A DNA stretch of 64,000 bases from Tissierellia bacterium (lineage in GTDB: Bacteria > Bacillota > Clostridia > Tissierellales > Peptoniphilaceae). The stretch is taken from positions 101,963 through 165,962 of the forward strand of contig JAAYFJ010000010.1 in assembly GCA_012728295.1 (NCBI GenBank). Direction: 5' to 3'. Under the pieces are notes generated by a model that was given only the letters and a program-made list of their open reading frames with translations, was not told the origin of the DNA and made no database searches. Positions 18,150 to 25,758 of this stretch are shown here, piece by piece. The translations under genes were made by a program, and so were the position numbers. Position 1 is the stretch's first letter; each line of letters starts with the position of its first letter.

Positions 18150-18522
18150 CGGGTCTGTTGCTATTTGCGGTATCTTTATCTTCTTTATTTCTGTTGCGAA
18201 AGGAGTCTACAATACCATAAATTGCATTGTGTATTTTAACAATAACGTCTACATCATCTAATATTCCCATATCATACCAATCTGGCTTTTCAATTAATAA
18301 CACCTCGTTGTAAGCCATCATATAAGCAAGATCATACGCTCTATTTGATAGGGTGTTTACGTCTGTGTCTGATATTAACTTGGATAGCTTGGCTTCTATT
18401 TCCAAGGTGTCCATAACGGAAGGGTATTTGCATTTAAACTTTCCTTTTACATCTTCCCCTTGTACGATTCCTTCTATATCAAATTCATACTGACGCTCGC
18501 TTGTAAGTAATAATTTATTCAT
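18121..18522 (-). CDS. Tail assembly chaperone, first frame (XkdN-like)
   Basis: 133 residues, of the XkdN-like chaperone type: a beta-rich N-terminus (MNKLLLTSERQYEFDIEG) followed by helices around YDLAYMMAYNEVLLIEKPDWYD. The Lys/Asp/Asn-rich end (NRNKEDKDTANSNRPES) is out of character with the folded part and overlaps the frame of the next segment, as expected for a region upstream of a programmed frameshift. It assists tape measure and tube assembly. The preceding terminator (18551-18579) separates it from the JAMM cassette, so it needs its own promoter or read-through. Confidence 0.75.
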   Translation of the reverse strand: MNKLLLTSERQYEFDIEGIVQGEDVKGKFKCKYPSVMDTLEIEAKLSKLISDTDVNTLSNRAYDLAYMMAYNEVLLIEKPDWYDMGILDDVDVIVKIHNAIYGIVDSFRNRNKEDKDTANSNRPESKGAMESK

Positions 18523-18550
18523 ATAATCGCTCCTTTTCTATTTATACAAT

Positions 18551-18579
18551 AAAAAAACGACCAAGGTTTCCCTTAATCG
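18551..18579 (-). terminator. Rho-independent terminator closing the JAMM cassette
   Basis: On the minus strand the stem CGATTAAGG pairs with CCTTGGTCG (two G-U pairs) around a GAAA tetraloop and is followed by seven T. It lies 22 bp after the small partner gene. The near-identical terminator at 9708-9735 suggests a shared mobile unit. Confidence 0.8.
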
Positions 18580-18600
18580 CTTCTTTTGTTTTTTTACCCA

Positions 18601-18801
18601 CTACGTGTATAGAGGTTCTTTATCTTTGACGTATTCTAGCAAAAATTCGCCTTCTTCGTCTGTCAATAAAAATAATTTGTCTAACAACCACGTTGAATCA
18701 TCAATTACATCCGGGTTTTTTTTATATTTACGATATTCTTCTTCTGCATATTCCAATGGGTCAAACCCTAGTTTTTCGCATACACCTTCATAGGTAATCA
18801 T
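18601..18801 (-). CDS. Small acidic partner of the JAMM-type effector
   Basis: 66 residues, strongly acidic (EEEYRKY, DEEGEFLLEYVKDKE). It overlaps the end of the JAMM-domain gene by four bases and is followed by a terminator, so the two form an isolated cassette. No family is recognised. Because the other three effector genes of this type also have a small gene right after them, an immunity, inhibitor or loading-partner role is proposed by analogy, not by sequence match. Confidence 0.6.
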   Translation of the reverse strand: MITYEGVCEKLGFDPLEYAEEEYRKYKKNPDVIDDSTWLLDKLFLLTDEEGEFLLEYVKDKEPLYT

Positions 18802-19658
18802 TTTATCACCTCGATTTTAATTCCGTTGTGCAGTAAGTCGTCATATGCCTTTGTAGTTTCGCTATCTTTTCCGGTTAGAATATTCTTTAGGTACTGTCTA
18901 TAAGCAACGCTACCGATATTTAGTTTTTTTACAGTATATTTGATTAAATCCCCGTTATGCCCTACTATTAACCCGTATTTGTATTTTTTTATAGCACAAA
19001 CAAATATGTCGTTATAGCTAGGAAAGCTGTTATTCGGATGGTTGTGAATAGCTATAACGGTATATGCCTTTGACTGGCTTAATAATTTCTTCATGTTTTT
19101 TGTCGGCATAGCTTGGTTTTCTACTTCATATTGGTTTGAAACCAGTAGTTTTTTACCGCCTGCCTGCTCTGGTTCTGTGAAGACGAATGCTAAATCTTCG
19201 AATAACGTGCCGTCTCTGTGCGTTAATATCTCTCTAGCTGTTTTACATAAAAGTTGGGTCAGTTCCTTTGATTCTCCTAGCTTTTTGAACTTATTGATGT
19301 ATTCACCTGAATAGATGTGCTTCTTATTAATTTTCACACTCTTGTCTTTGCCTTTGTGCCCACTTTCATTATACCACCTATTTTCAGATTTTAATACCCT
19401 AAAATTTAATTTTACATAGCTAGCAAGGTCTATTTTTCGTTGTTCTTGCAAATACCTTTCCATGACTTCGCTTATTATAAGCGCTTCGTTGTTTCTCTTA
19501 GATAAGAATTTTACCTCTTGAGCGTTCAATCCTGTTGCTCGTTTGAATTCTCTGCCAAACAAAGCCTCTGCTACTATTGGTTTTTTCCATCTATGAGATT
19601 GGTATTGCCCAAATCTACCGTTTACTGTAACGGCTACTAGTATTTTTCTATTGTCCAT
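18798..19658 (-). CDS. Putative phage effector: shared RW domain plus JAMM/JAB-type metallopeptidase
   Basis: 286 residues from the ATG at 19656-19658, which follows GGAGCGGCATC; the frame extends seven codons further without a ribosome site. Residues 7-90 carry the domain shared with three other proteins of this prophage (VNGRFGQYQSHRW). Residues about 150-245 carry a JAMM motif, HNHPNNSFPSYND (H205, H207, S214, D217), plus upstream Glu residues, so it is probably a zinc isopeptidase or RadC-like enzyme. It is inserted between the tail tube gene and the tail chaperones, with a terminator on both sides, like a moron. The target is unknown. Confidence 0.7.
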   Translation of the reverse strand: MDNRKILVAVTVNGRFGQYQSHRWKKPIVAEALFGREFKRATGLNAQEVKFLSKRNNEALIISEVMERYLQEQRKIDLASYVKLNFRVLKSENRWYNESGHKGKDKSVKINKKHIYSGEYINKFKKLGESKELTQLLCKTAREILTHRDGTLFEDLAFVFTEPEQAGGKKLLVSNQYEVENQAMPTKNMKKLLSQSKAYTVIAIHNHPNNSFPSYNDIFVCAIKKYKYGLIVGHNGDLIKYTVKKLNIGSVAYRQYLKNILTGKDSETTKAYDDLLHNGIKIEVIK

Positions 19659-19680
19659 GATGCCGCTCCATATTTTCACA

Positions 19681-19705
19681 AAAAAGAAAAGGGACTTAAT
19701 GTCCC
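19681..19705 (-). terminator. Rho-independent terminator after the tail tube gene
   Basis: The minus strand has GGGAC-ATTAA-GTCCC followed by TTTTCTTTTTT. It ends the sheath-tube unit before the JAMM cassette. Confidence 0.75.
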
Positions 19706-19711
19706 CTCTCT

Positions 19712-20134
19712 CTATTCTCCCGTATCTGCTGATAAATAGTACACAGATGCATTTTCCCCTGCAATAGCGTTAGCTCTGTGTGTTGCATCATAGTTTGCAA
19801 AGGTACAACCACGGTAAACTGCAATAGTTTCCCCTGTTTCTTTGTCTTGAATCTCAATGTCGATAATATCTTTTTTAAGAATGTCCTCGCCTAGTCCTAT
19901 AAGCCCCATTGACGCTAGATTCTCTTTACGCATCATGAAACGCTCAAAGGATATTCTACCCTCGTATCTTAAATAAACGTGTTCTACAGGCATTATACTA
20001 CCTAGTTCATATACGCCTTGTGTTCCATAGTCTGTGCTTGGATTAAATCCTTACGCCCTTCCTACCGCTATGCCATGAATCTTAATCAAGGCCGTATTAC
20101 CAGTATGAACCGTTTGTTTATCTATACTAGCCAT
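19712..20134 (-). pseudogene. Tail tube protein gene interrupted by an in-frame TAA
   Basis: Read through, the frame encodes about 140 residues: MASIDKQTVHTGNTALI..., then ...YGTQGVYELGSIMPVEHVYL and RYEGRISFERF, which is the tail tube (XkdM/gp19-like) family. Codon 28 is TAA (20051-20053), between GRA and GFNPSTDYG, where family members carry an ordinary residue. CAA to TAA is a one-base change that would explain it. An internal ATG at 19991-19993 after CTAGGTAGTATA could restart translation, but it would give a tube protein lacking 47 residues. Since the tube is essential for infectivity, the prophage is probably unable to build a working tail unless the stop is read through. Confidence 0.8.
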
Positions 20135-20149
20135 TTAACCACTCCTTTA

Positions 20150-22222
20150 TTAAATAGTATCCAACTCAATAGCTTGGTCGTAAAACAAGAAGTCTACGAA
20201 AGTAAAGTTAGTTGGTGTTGCTGGAGCTATTTCACAACGGAAATATACTTTGTCTCTCTCTTTTTTAGCTTCTAGGTTTCTATATGCCACGATAATGCCT
20301 TTTCTTTGGTAGTCCTTTAGAATGGATAAAACAGCATTTCTAGCTGTCTCTAACACTCCCGTTGGCGTTAATTTACCTGTAAGAATTTTATCTAAGCGCT
20401 TTCTGGTGTCTTTAGATAGTTGGTCTGCTATAGCTCCTGTGCTTCTTTCTACCTGTAGCGTATCGTTCTTATCTGTATAGGTTGTGTAGTCCCAAACCAA
20501 CTTAGGATAGAATAGTTTGTGATTGTGGTCGGAGACTTCCTCATCAAAGAACATTACTCCATTATCAATCATTTCTCTTCTGTCTCTGCCTTCAAAAGTT
20601 CTTTCAGGCTTTAACATCTTGTAGGTATCGTTTGTTGCTGACTCTACCCCAAGGAACGCCGCTCTTCCTGCGTGCATGGCCGCTGTAATATACGCTGGAT
20701 ATAGCTTCTTATCGAAGTCATAATGTCCTACGCCAAAATACTGAACTCTTCCGTGGGCTAAGGTTCTGGCATTTTTAATAGCTTGCAATGCACTTAAGCC
20801 GTTGCCTGCCCCACAAACCAACCTACGCTCTTTTCCTTTTCTTTCGCTCATCTCGATAACGTGCTCTCTGCACTCTGCAATGATACTCATGTCATCTGTT
20901 AATGGAACGATATAGTCAATGTCATACTTTGCAATCTCATCTAAGAACGGAATATAGCTTTGTGCTTCCTGTCCTTCGCTTCCACCTAATAGTTGAACAA
21001 AGTCATAGTTTTCATAGTTTACTACTTCACGGTTGCTAGCTTTGATTTCAACAAACCTAGATTGATATGCAGTGGTTTTTTCTAGGTCTCTTAAGACCGC
21101 TGTAATGCCACACCGTTCTTTAATACTTACTTTCTCCAGCACGTCTAAGTCATTTGCATTTAGTTCGCTATTTACTGTAGCTACTGTGTTAATCTCGTAA
21201 TTCTCATATGATGCTATATAAAGTGCTAATTGCTTAACGCTTTTGAATTGCTCTTGGTCTAGGTCGATATCAAGGTCGACTATAGCGTTTTCTTCATCTG
21301 CCCCAATGTAGGTTTGCAACTTAATAGCATTGCCTTTTCCGTCAGAAACAATAGACATAGCGGCATATTGTTGATTGCCTTTATATCTAATATCAAATGC
21401 TCCGCCTACATTTTCAAAGACTTCATACGTATCTGATTTGGCGTCATAGATAGTTAATGTTTTAGTGCCTAATACTTCCCCATCGTCTAGTTTGTGGGAA
21501 ATAAAGTTGCACTCTTCTCCCCAATCTTTAGACTCAATGGTATATACATATTCATATACAGTGACCGCCTTAGTGCAAGGAATTAAGAATGTATCTCCGT
21601 TGGTGTATTTACCAGCCTTAAATGATACCTTTGCACCATCGCCTAATTCTTTATCTGTGGTATTTTCTGTACTATCCAGTGTATATTCAGCTCCAACCTC
21701 TTCACCTGCTGCATATACTTTGTACTTAGCTTCTGCAATATCTTTAGTACCTTCGCTGGTGATTACAATTTTGAACGTCTTGTTCTCTTCACCACTAAAT
21801 GCTCCCGATGTTGTAACTTCACCTGTAGTAGATGGGTGTAAGGTTGAAACTACTTTGCCAATCTTCGCTTCTACTTCTCTTGATTGATAAACTGGTGTCT
21901 TCGCCTTGGTTGCATCGTTGGTACGGATTACAAATATCTGGTCTGCTCCGCCTAGCTCTACGCCTTGTTTAGTGTCTATAACAGGGTCGTATGCCTTAAG
22001 CATCGCTGTTAATAACGGTCCACCTTTTACAACTTCTTTTGCTATCTCTGGGTCGTCAATTACCATGATATTCTTTGGAATACCACCTTTTGCCTTACCT
22101 AAGATAGCAATGTTTTTGGCTCCATCTTTTTTTACGTCTACCATGTCCGACTTAACGAACGAATAAACGCCCGGCGTATTGTAGTGTACGCCATGGAATT
22201 TATAGCCTTTTCTAAATGCCAT
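20150..22222 (-). CDS. Contractile tail sheath protein
   Basis: 690 residues, starting MAFRKGYKFHGVHYNTPGVYSFV after GGGGGACAAT. The N-terminal PGVY segment, the EEVSDHNHKLFYPKLVWDY region and the C-terminal ...LEAKKERDKVYFRCEIAPATPTNFTF strand pattern are typical of sheath proteins of Firmicutes myophages. About residues 110-215 are an inserted beta-rich segment (GEVTTSGAFSGEENKTFKIV...) that smaller sheaths lack, probably an outward-facing domain. It is directly followed by the tail tube gene, the standard order. Confidence 0.9.
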   Translation of the reverse strand: MAFRKGYKFHGVHYNTPGVYSFVKSDMVDVKKDGAKNIAILGKAKGGIPKNIMVIDDPEIAKEVVKGGPLLTAMLKAYDPVIDTKQGVELGGADQIFVIRTNDATKAKTPVYQSREVEAKIGKVVSTLHPSTTGEVTTSGAFSGEENKTFKIVITSEGTKDIAEAKYKVYAAGEEVGAEYTLDSTENTTDKELGDGAKVSFKAGKYTNGDTFLIPCTKAVTVYEYVYTIESKDWGEECNFISHKLDDGEVLGTKTLTIYDAKSDTYEVFENVGGAFDIRYKGNQQYAAMSIVSDGKGNAIKLQTYIGADEENAIVDLDIDLDQEQFKSVKQLALYIASYENYEINTVATVNSELNANDLDVLEKVSIKERCGITAVLRDLEKTTAYQSRFVEIKASNREVVNYENYDFVQLLGGSEGQEAQSYIPFLDEIAKYDIDYIVPLTDDMSIIAECREHVIEMSERKGKERRLVCGAGNGLSALQAIKNARTLAHGRVQYFGVGHYDFDKKLYPAYITAAMHAGRAAFLGVESATNDTYKMLKPERTFEGRDRREMIDNGVMFFDEEVSDHNHKLFYPKLVWDYTTYTDKNDTLQVERSTGAIADQLSKDTRKRLDKILTGKLTPTGVLETARNAVLSILKDYQRKGIIVAYRNLEAKKERDKVYFRCEIAPATPTNFTFVDFLFYDQAIELDTI

Positions 22223-22231
22223 ATTGTCCCC

Positions 22232-22471
22232 CTATTCTCCTATGTGTTCTTTAACGATCTTGTCCCATTCTTCCTTAGAATGGAATAAATCACCACCTAG
22301 TTTAACCCTAATAGCTGCTTGAACCTCTCGCCTTATGCGTTTACCCATCATGTATTCTTTCATGGTGATTCTGCGTTTGCTTTTCTCTGGTTTAGGTGGT
22401 TCTGCTTTTTTCACTGTTCGTTTCTTTGGTTCTTCTGGGGTTTCTTTTACAACTTCTTCTATTTCTTTCAA
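22232..22471 (-). CDS. Small basic phage protein before the sheath
   Basis: 79 residues from a TTG start after GGGGAAGG, overlapping the stop of the upstream gene. An acidic/Pro start (EEVVKETPEEPKKR) turns into a Lys/Arg-rich middle (KKAEPPKPEKSKRRITMKEY) and a short helical end. No family is recognised. Its place just before the sheath gene suggests a minor tail or assembly factor. Confidence 0.55.
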   Translation of the reverse strand: MKEIEEVVKETPEEPKKRTVKKAEPPKPEKSKRRITMKEYMMGKRIRREVQAAIRVKLGGDLFHSKEEWDKIVKEHIGE

Positions 22472-23169
22472 TTACCTTCCCCCTTTTCATTGTGATAATC
22501 TGAATAATCGTCCCAGTATAATTCTATGTCATCTATCGTTGTTTCCAATGGGAAGTGGTCGTCTTCTTTGCCTATCTCTTTATTGTCTACATGATAGCTA
22601 AGCTCGTATTCAAAGTTTAAAATAGCCGCTTTCCTATAGACAAATAAGGTCATGTAATCTGGTACAGGCTCTAAATCCCCACCACTTACCGTTGGAATGA
22701 ATATGCCATTTCCCCTCATGTCCCATTTGGAACTGAATAGACAGTATTTTATAACACTGTATAGTAAGGATGTGGTGATAGAATTATCTGTCCATGCTTC
22801 TATCCTTACCTGCGCCCTCATCTGTGCGCTTTGTCTTATATATTTGCTGTCTCCATCTTCAGACCAATGAAGATAGTTTTCTCTACCCTCTTCCCATTCC
22901 GGGTAATTCATGTCTATTCCATCGCCAATACCGTGACTTACTTCGTCTTCTCCGCCAATGGTGATTACAATGCAAGGCAAGGTTGACGGTTCCCTTGGGT
23001 ATCCAGTAATAACGCTGATATTATATTCTGTGATTAGTTTTACCATGCTATTGATAGTTCGCTCACTGGCAAATCCAAAGTAGTCTTGTATCTTATCTGG
23101 ATGAGTCCTAAGGCGTTCTAGCCCATCTTCTATATACTGTTTTACAAGTAAATCTATTATAGGAATCAT
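22468..23169 (-). CDS. Probable tail terminator / completion protein
   Basis: 233 residues, with a helical N-terminus (IIDLLVKQYIEDGLERLR), then beta-rich parts (CIVITIGGEDE, AQVRIEAWT). It lies between the interrupted neck protein and the sheath, where head-tail completion proteins sit in myophages. The C-terminus is very acidic (DDIELYWDDYSDYHNE). The role is inferred from order and from the general fold pattern. Confidence 0.6.
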   Translation of the reverse strand: MIPIIDLLVKQYIEDGLERLRTHPDKIQDYFGFASERTINSMVKLITEYNISVITGYPREPSTLPCIVITIGGEDEVSHGIGDGIDMNYPEWEEGRENYLHWSEDGDSKYIRQSAQMRAQVRIEAWTDNSITTSLLYSVIKYCLFSSKWDMRGNGIFIPTVSGGDLEPVPDYMTLFVYRKAAILNFEYELSYHVDNKEIGKEDDHFPLETTIDDIELYWDDYSDYHNEKGEGN

Positions 23170-23171
23170 CG

Positions 23172-23828
23172 TTACCCCCTTATATAGTCATAGAAGAACT
23201 CTTCCACCTTAGGCGCTACCCTGTCTAATGCCTTTAAACCCTTGTATCCAGGGTGCATCCATGCGTTGCTGTCAGTTTTATCTGAAACACGCCTAAACGT
23301 CATATAATGCCCTCTCTTCTTGCCACTGTCATATTCCTTAACTATACGGGTTAAGCTGTCATACTGACTATTCTTCCACGTATAGCCCGCCCATGATGTC
23401 TTAGGTTTATATCCAAGACTCCTTACTAGTGCTGCTGATAATCTATCCCCGTCACTTAGTTTTTTTGCTGGCTTGGCTATATCTTTAGGCATGGTGGAGT
23501 GTATTTTTGATGTTGTCATATGCCTGTAGGGAATGGTTAGATACCACCCTGTAGACGTTGCTTTCTTTTTAGGGGAATTAGCAAACCCAACCTTCATGTC
23601 AAAGGCTGAATAACCTTGTTCTATCATCGTTGGGAAGTTTCCTTTTAGCTCGATTTAGCCTTTGTTATCCCCTACTAAAGTAACCCCTTGCAACCCACTA
23701 ATATAGTCTTCCCTAGTGGTTCTTAGGTTCTGTTGTGCATCGTTAATCCATTCGTGCCTTGCATAGTTAAGGGTGGCTATTAATGCACCTTTGACAAAAG
23801 CCTGTAACTCTTTTTCTAAATTAGTCAT
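23172..23828 (-). pseudogene. Neck/minor tail protein gene interrupted by an in-frame TAA
   Basis: The frame opens at the ATG 23826-23828 (MTNLEKELQAFVKGALIATL), overlapping the upstream gene by 8 bp. It reaches TAA at codon 58 (23655-23657), then continues without a break as IELKGNFPTMIEQGYSAFDM...GWYLTIPYRH. The second part has the look of a phage neck protein (EQG...FD.K.GF..SPK). The break lies inside what should be a continuous strand, LVGDNKG-stop-IELKG. An ATG at 23625-23627 starts the remaining 151 codons but no good ribosome site precedes it. As in the tail tube gene, the stop is TAA, so CAA to TAA is a simple explanation. Confidence 0.75.
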
Positions 23829-24543
23829 AGCTCAATCCCTCACTTTCTGCAATTTTTATTTCTTCACGTTTGGCGTTTACCGTATGCCCATAAACAAAGT
23901 CTATGCGCCTTAGTTGATATTGGTTAGGCATTTTAGCTGTATAAGGGTTTACAGTACCCTTTGATACTCTAGTACTCCTTAGTTCATGATTCATGTCTAC
24001 GACTAAATATTCAGGGCTAGTAAGGTATAAAATGCTTATCTTGGTACCCTTCTTTGGCTTAGTTTCTGGGTTAATCCATTTAAGGTGGTGCTTATCGGCT
24101 GTTACGATGAAATCTACCGTCTCTGTATATACATAGTCACCAGCAAGCACAAAGTTCAAGTCATTAATGGGTCTAAACGTTGCTGTGGTTTCCTCTATCC
24201 CCATCTTAATCACTTGGGAATGCCTGGCGTCTATCTCGTAAAACTCGATTTTGTCATAGTACCCCATAATAATTTCAATTTCAGGCGTTACATAAACCGT
24301 CCCCGGCTCTTTTAACCCCGGCACAATCAATTCCTGTTTGCCTGTAAAGGATGTAGACACCAACTTTACATGTTCCCTTGGAAGGTATCTCCACCCTTTT
24401 CCTTGGCAATACTCACAGTGCATGTCTGGTTGTCCGTTTTCTAAGCACTCACACACAATCGCCTTGCTCCAATATGCGTTATATCCGTGATTTTCTATTA
24501 ACCGTTGAAAGTCATTTGGGTTAAAACTAGCTGAAATGCTCAT
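23821..24543 (-). CDS. Head-tail connector (neck) protein with a Cys-rich zinc-finger-like motif
   Basis: 240 residues. Near residue 31 there is a C-x-C ... C-x2-C pattern (CECLENGQPDMHCEYCQGKG), a probable zinc knuckle. The rest is beta-rich. It sits in the block between capsid and sheath where connector and completion proteins are encoded. It overlaps the start of the interrupted neck gene, so the two are coupled. The family name is unknown to me. Confidence 0.6.
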   Translation of the reverse strand: MSISASFNPNDFQRLIENHGYNAYWSKAIVCECLENGQPDMHCEYCQGKGWRYLPREHVKLVSTSFTGKQELIVPGLKEPGTVYVTPEIEIIMGYYDKIEFYEIDARHSQVIKMGIEETTATFRPINDLNFVLAGDYVYTETVDFIVTADKHHLKWINPETKPKKGTKISILYLTSPEYLVVDMNHELRSTRVSKGTVNPYTAKMPNQYQLRRIDFVYGHTVNAKREEIKIAESEGLSYD

Positions 24544-24553
24544 ATAATCACTC

Positions 24554-25405
24554 CTATAACACTACTGAATGGAACTTGGCAAAGTGTCTTCTCAATACCG
24601 GTGTTAGTTCTTCTAGGTCTTTTCTGTACTCTAATATCCTGGCAGATGCTCCACCGTACATGGCTGATTGGGTAGTTCCAATGGACTGGCTTAATCCGTC
24701 TATTGATAAGCTCGATGATGCAATTCCCGCTCCAATAATCTGGTCTCCCCATACGGCTAATACATCTATGGCCGCCCTCTTAAAAATATAGTTTAATAAG
24801 TTAGTTGGAATATCCTTCTTGTCCATTCCAGCGTGGTAGCTTATAGATATTGCCATAGGTCTAAACCTGGTGTTGTACATAAAATACGGCATCGTCCCAG
24901 CCGGGTTAATCATTTGCACGTTTCCATTGAGTGGGAACAATGACACATCGCCATAGGCCTTATCTAGCAATATCCAATCGTCTGGAACTCTCATATGTTC
25001 CCTAGTGCCATACATATACTTCATCTCTGTAACTTCTTTTACAGGTCGTTTAAACGTGGGAACATATTGCCTTGTGATGAATGCGCCATCTGTACTGTCC
25101 CAATCGTGCATTTCATCTTCTACATAAACAGGTCTTATGGCTATGTCAAATGTCTGTTCCGCTGTGTCTATAGCACCGTTAATCGCTCTTACAAGGTGTG
25201 TTCTTGAGAACGGCTCACCATCATATGTCACTAGGTCAATCCCAATAAAACAAGCATCTATAAGCTCATCTGTAGACATTCCCTTAATATATATTTCTTT
25301 CTCCGCATTTGGGTCTGGTGGCAATTCAAACGGCTCTTTAGTTGGTTCATTTGGTTTGGCGCTGGACGGTCTTTGTTGACACGATACATCGCTAAATAAT
25401 TTCAT
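24554..25405 (-). CDS. Probable head-tail connector protein
   Basis: 283 residues. A Pro-rich leader (about residues 10-35, PSSAKPNEPTKEPFELPPDP) precedes a domain with helices (THLVRAINGAIDTAEQTFDI) and beta strands, and ends with helices around ILEYRKDLEELTPVLRRHF. The arrangement resembles gp6/neck connectors that follow the major capsid gene. The identification rests mainly on position. Confidence 0.6.
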   Translation of the reverse strand: MKLFSDVSCQQRPSSAKPNEPTKEPFELPPDPNAEKEIYIKGMSTDELIDACFIGIDLVTYDGEPFSRTHLVRAINGAIDTAEQTFDIAIRPVYVEDEMHDWDSTDGAFITRQYVPTFKRPVKEVTEMKYMYGTREHMRVPDDWILLDKAYGDVSLFPLNGNVQMINPAGTMPYFMYNTRFRPMAISISYHAGMDKKDIPTNLLNYIFKRAAIDVLAVWGDQIIGAGIASSSLSIDGLSQSIGTTQSAMYGGASARILEYRKDLEELTPVLRRHFAKFHSVVL

Positions 25406-25413
25406 TAAACCAC

Positions 25414-25749
25414 CTACTTCAACAACTCTATTAACTTATCTTTTTTAGCATTCTTAGGGTATTCAATACCTTTTTCTTCTAAAAGTTTTTTAAGCTCTCC
25501 AGTGGTTAGTTCGTTATAATCAACTGCTGCTTCAACATCTACCGCTACTTCTTCTACTTCTAGCTCTTTAACTTCATCTTTTGCTGTTAATTCGTCATCT
25601 GCTTTAAAATAGTTAGGAAGGGCTAAAAGCCCCTCTCCCAACCCATCATCAATAAAGGCTATTCCGTCTTCGTTGAACTCTATGAATTCATTTCCGACTA
25701 ATAGCCTTTGTCCTTTTAATCTTAAGTTTTTAATCTTCAATAGGTTCAA
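25414..25749 (-). CDS. Small structural-region protein ending in a HeH/LEM-like domain
   Basis: 111 residues. The N-terminal half is beta-rich (LRLKGQRLLVGNEFIEFNEDG). The last 35 residues (NELTTGELKKLLEEKGIEYP...KKDKLIELLK) match the HeH/LEM/SAP-type helix-extended-loop-helix module, which often binds nucleic acid. It directly follows the major capsid gene, so a capsid-decoration or connector role is likely. Confidence 0.65.
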   Translation of the reverse strand: MNLLKIKNLRLKGQRLLVGNEFIEFNEDGIAFIDDGLGEGLLALPNYFKADDELTAKDEVKELEVEEVAVDVEAAVDYNELTTGELKKLLEEKGIEYPKNAKKDKLIELLK

Positions 25750-25758
25750 CTCCCTTGA

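Noticed and set aside
17796..20134. Use of an alternative genetic code (TAA as Gln) by the phage
   Set aside because: Many intact genes here end in TAA (for example at 17796 and 55), so full reassignment is not supported. Two stray TAA codons fit decay better.
24540..24752. Basic 70-codon minus-strand frame overlapping the connector gene
   Set aside because: Lies in another frame of a longer supported gene, without its own ribosome site.
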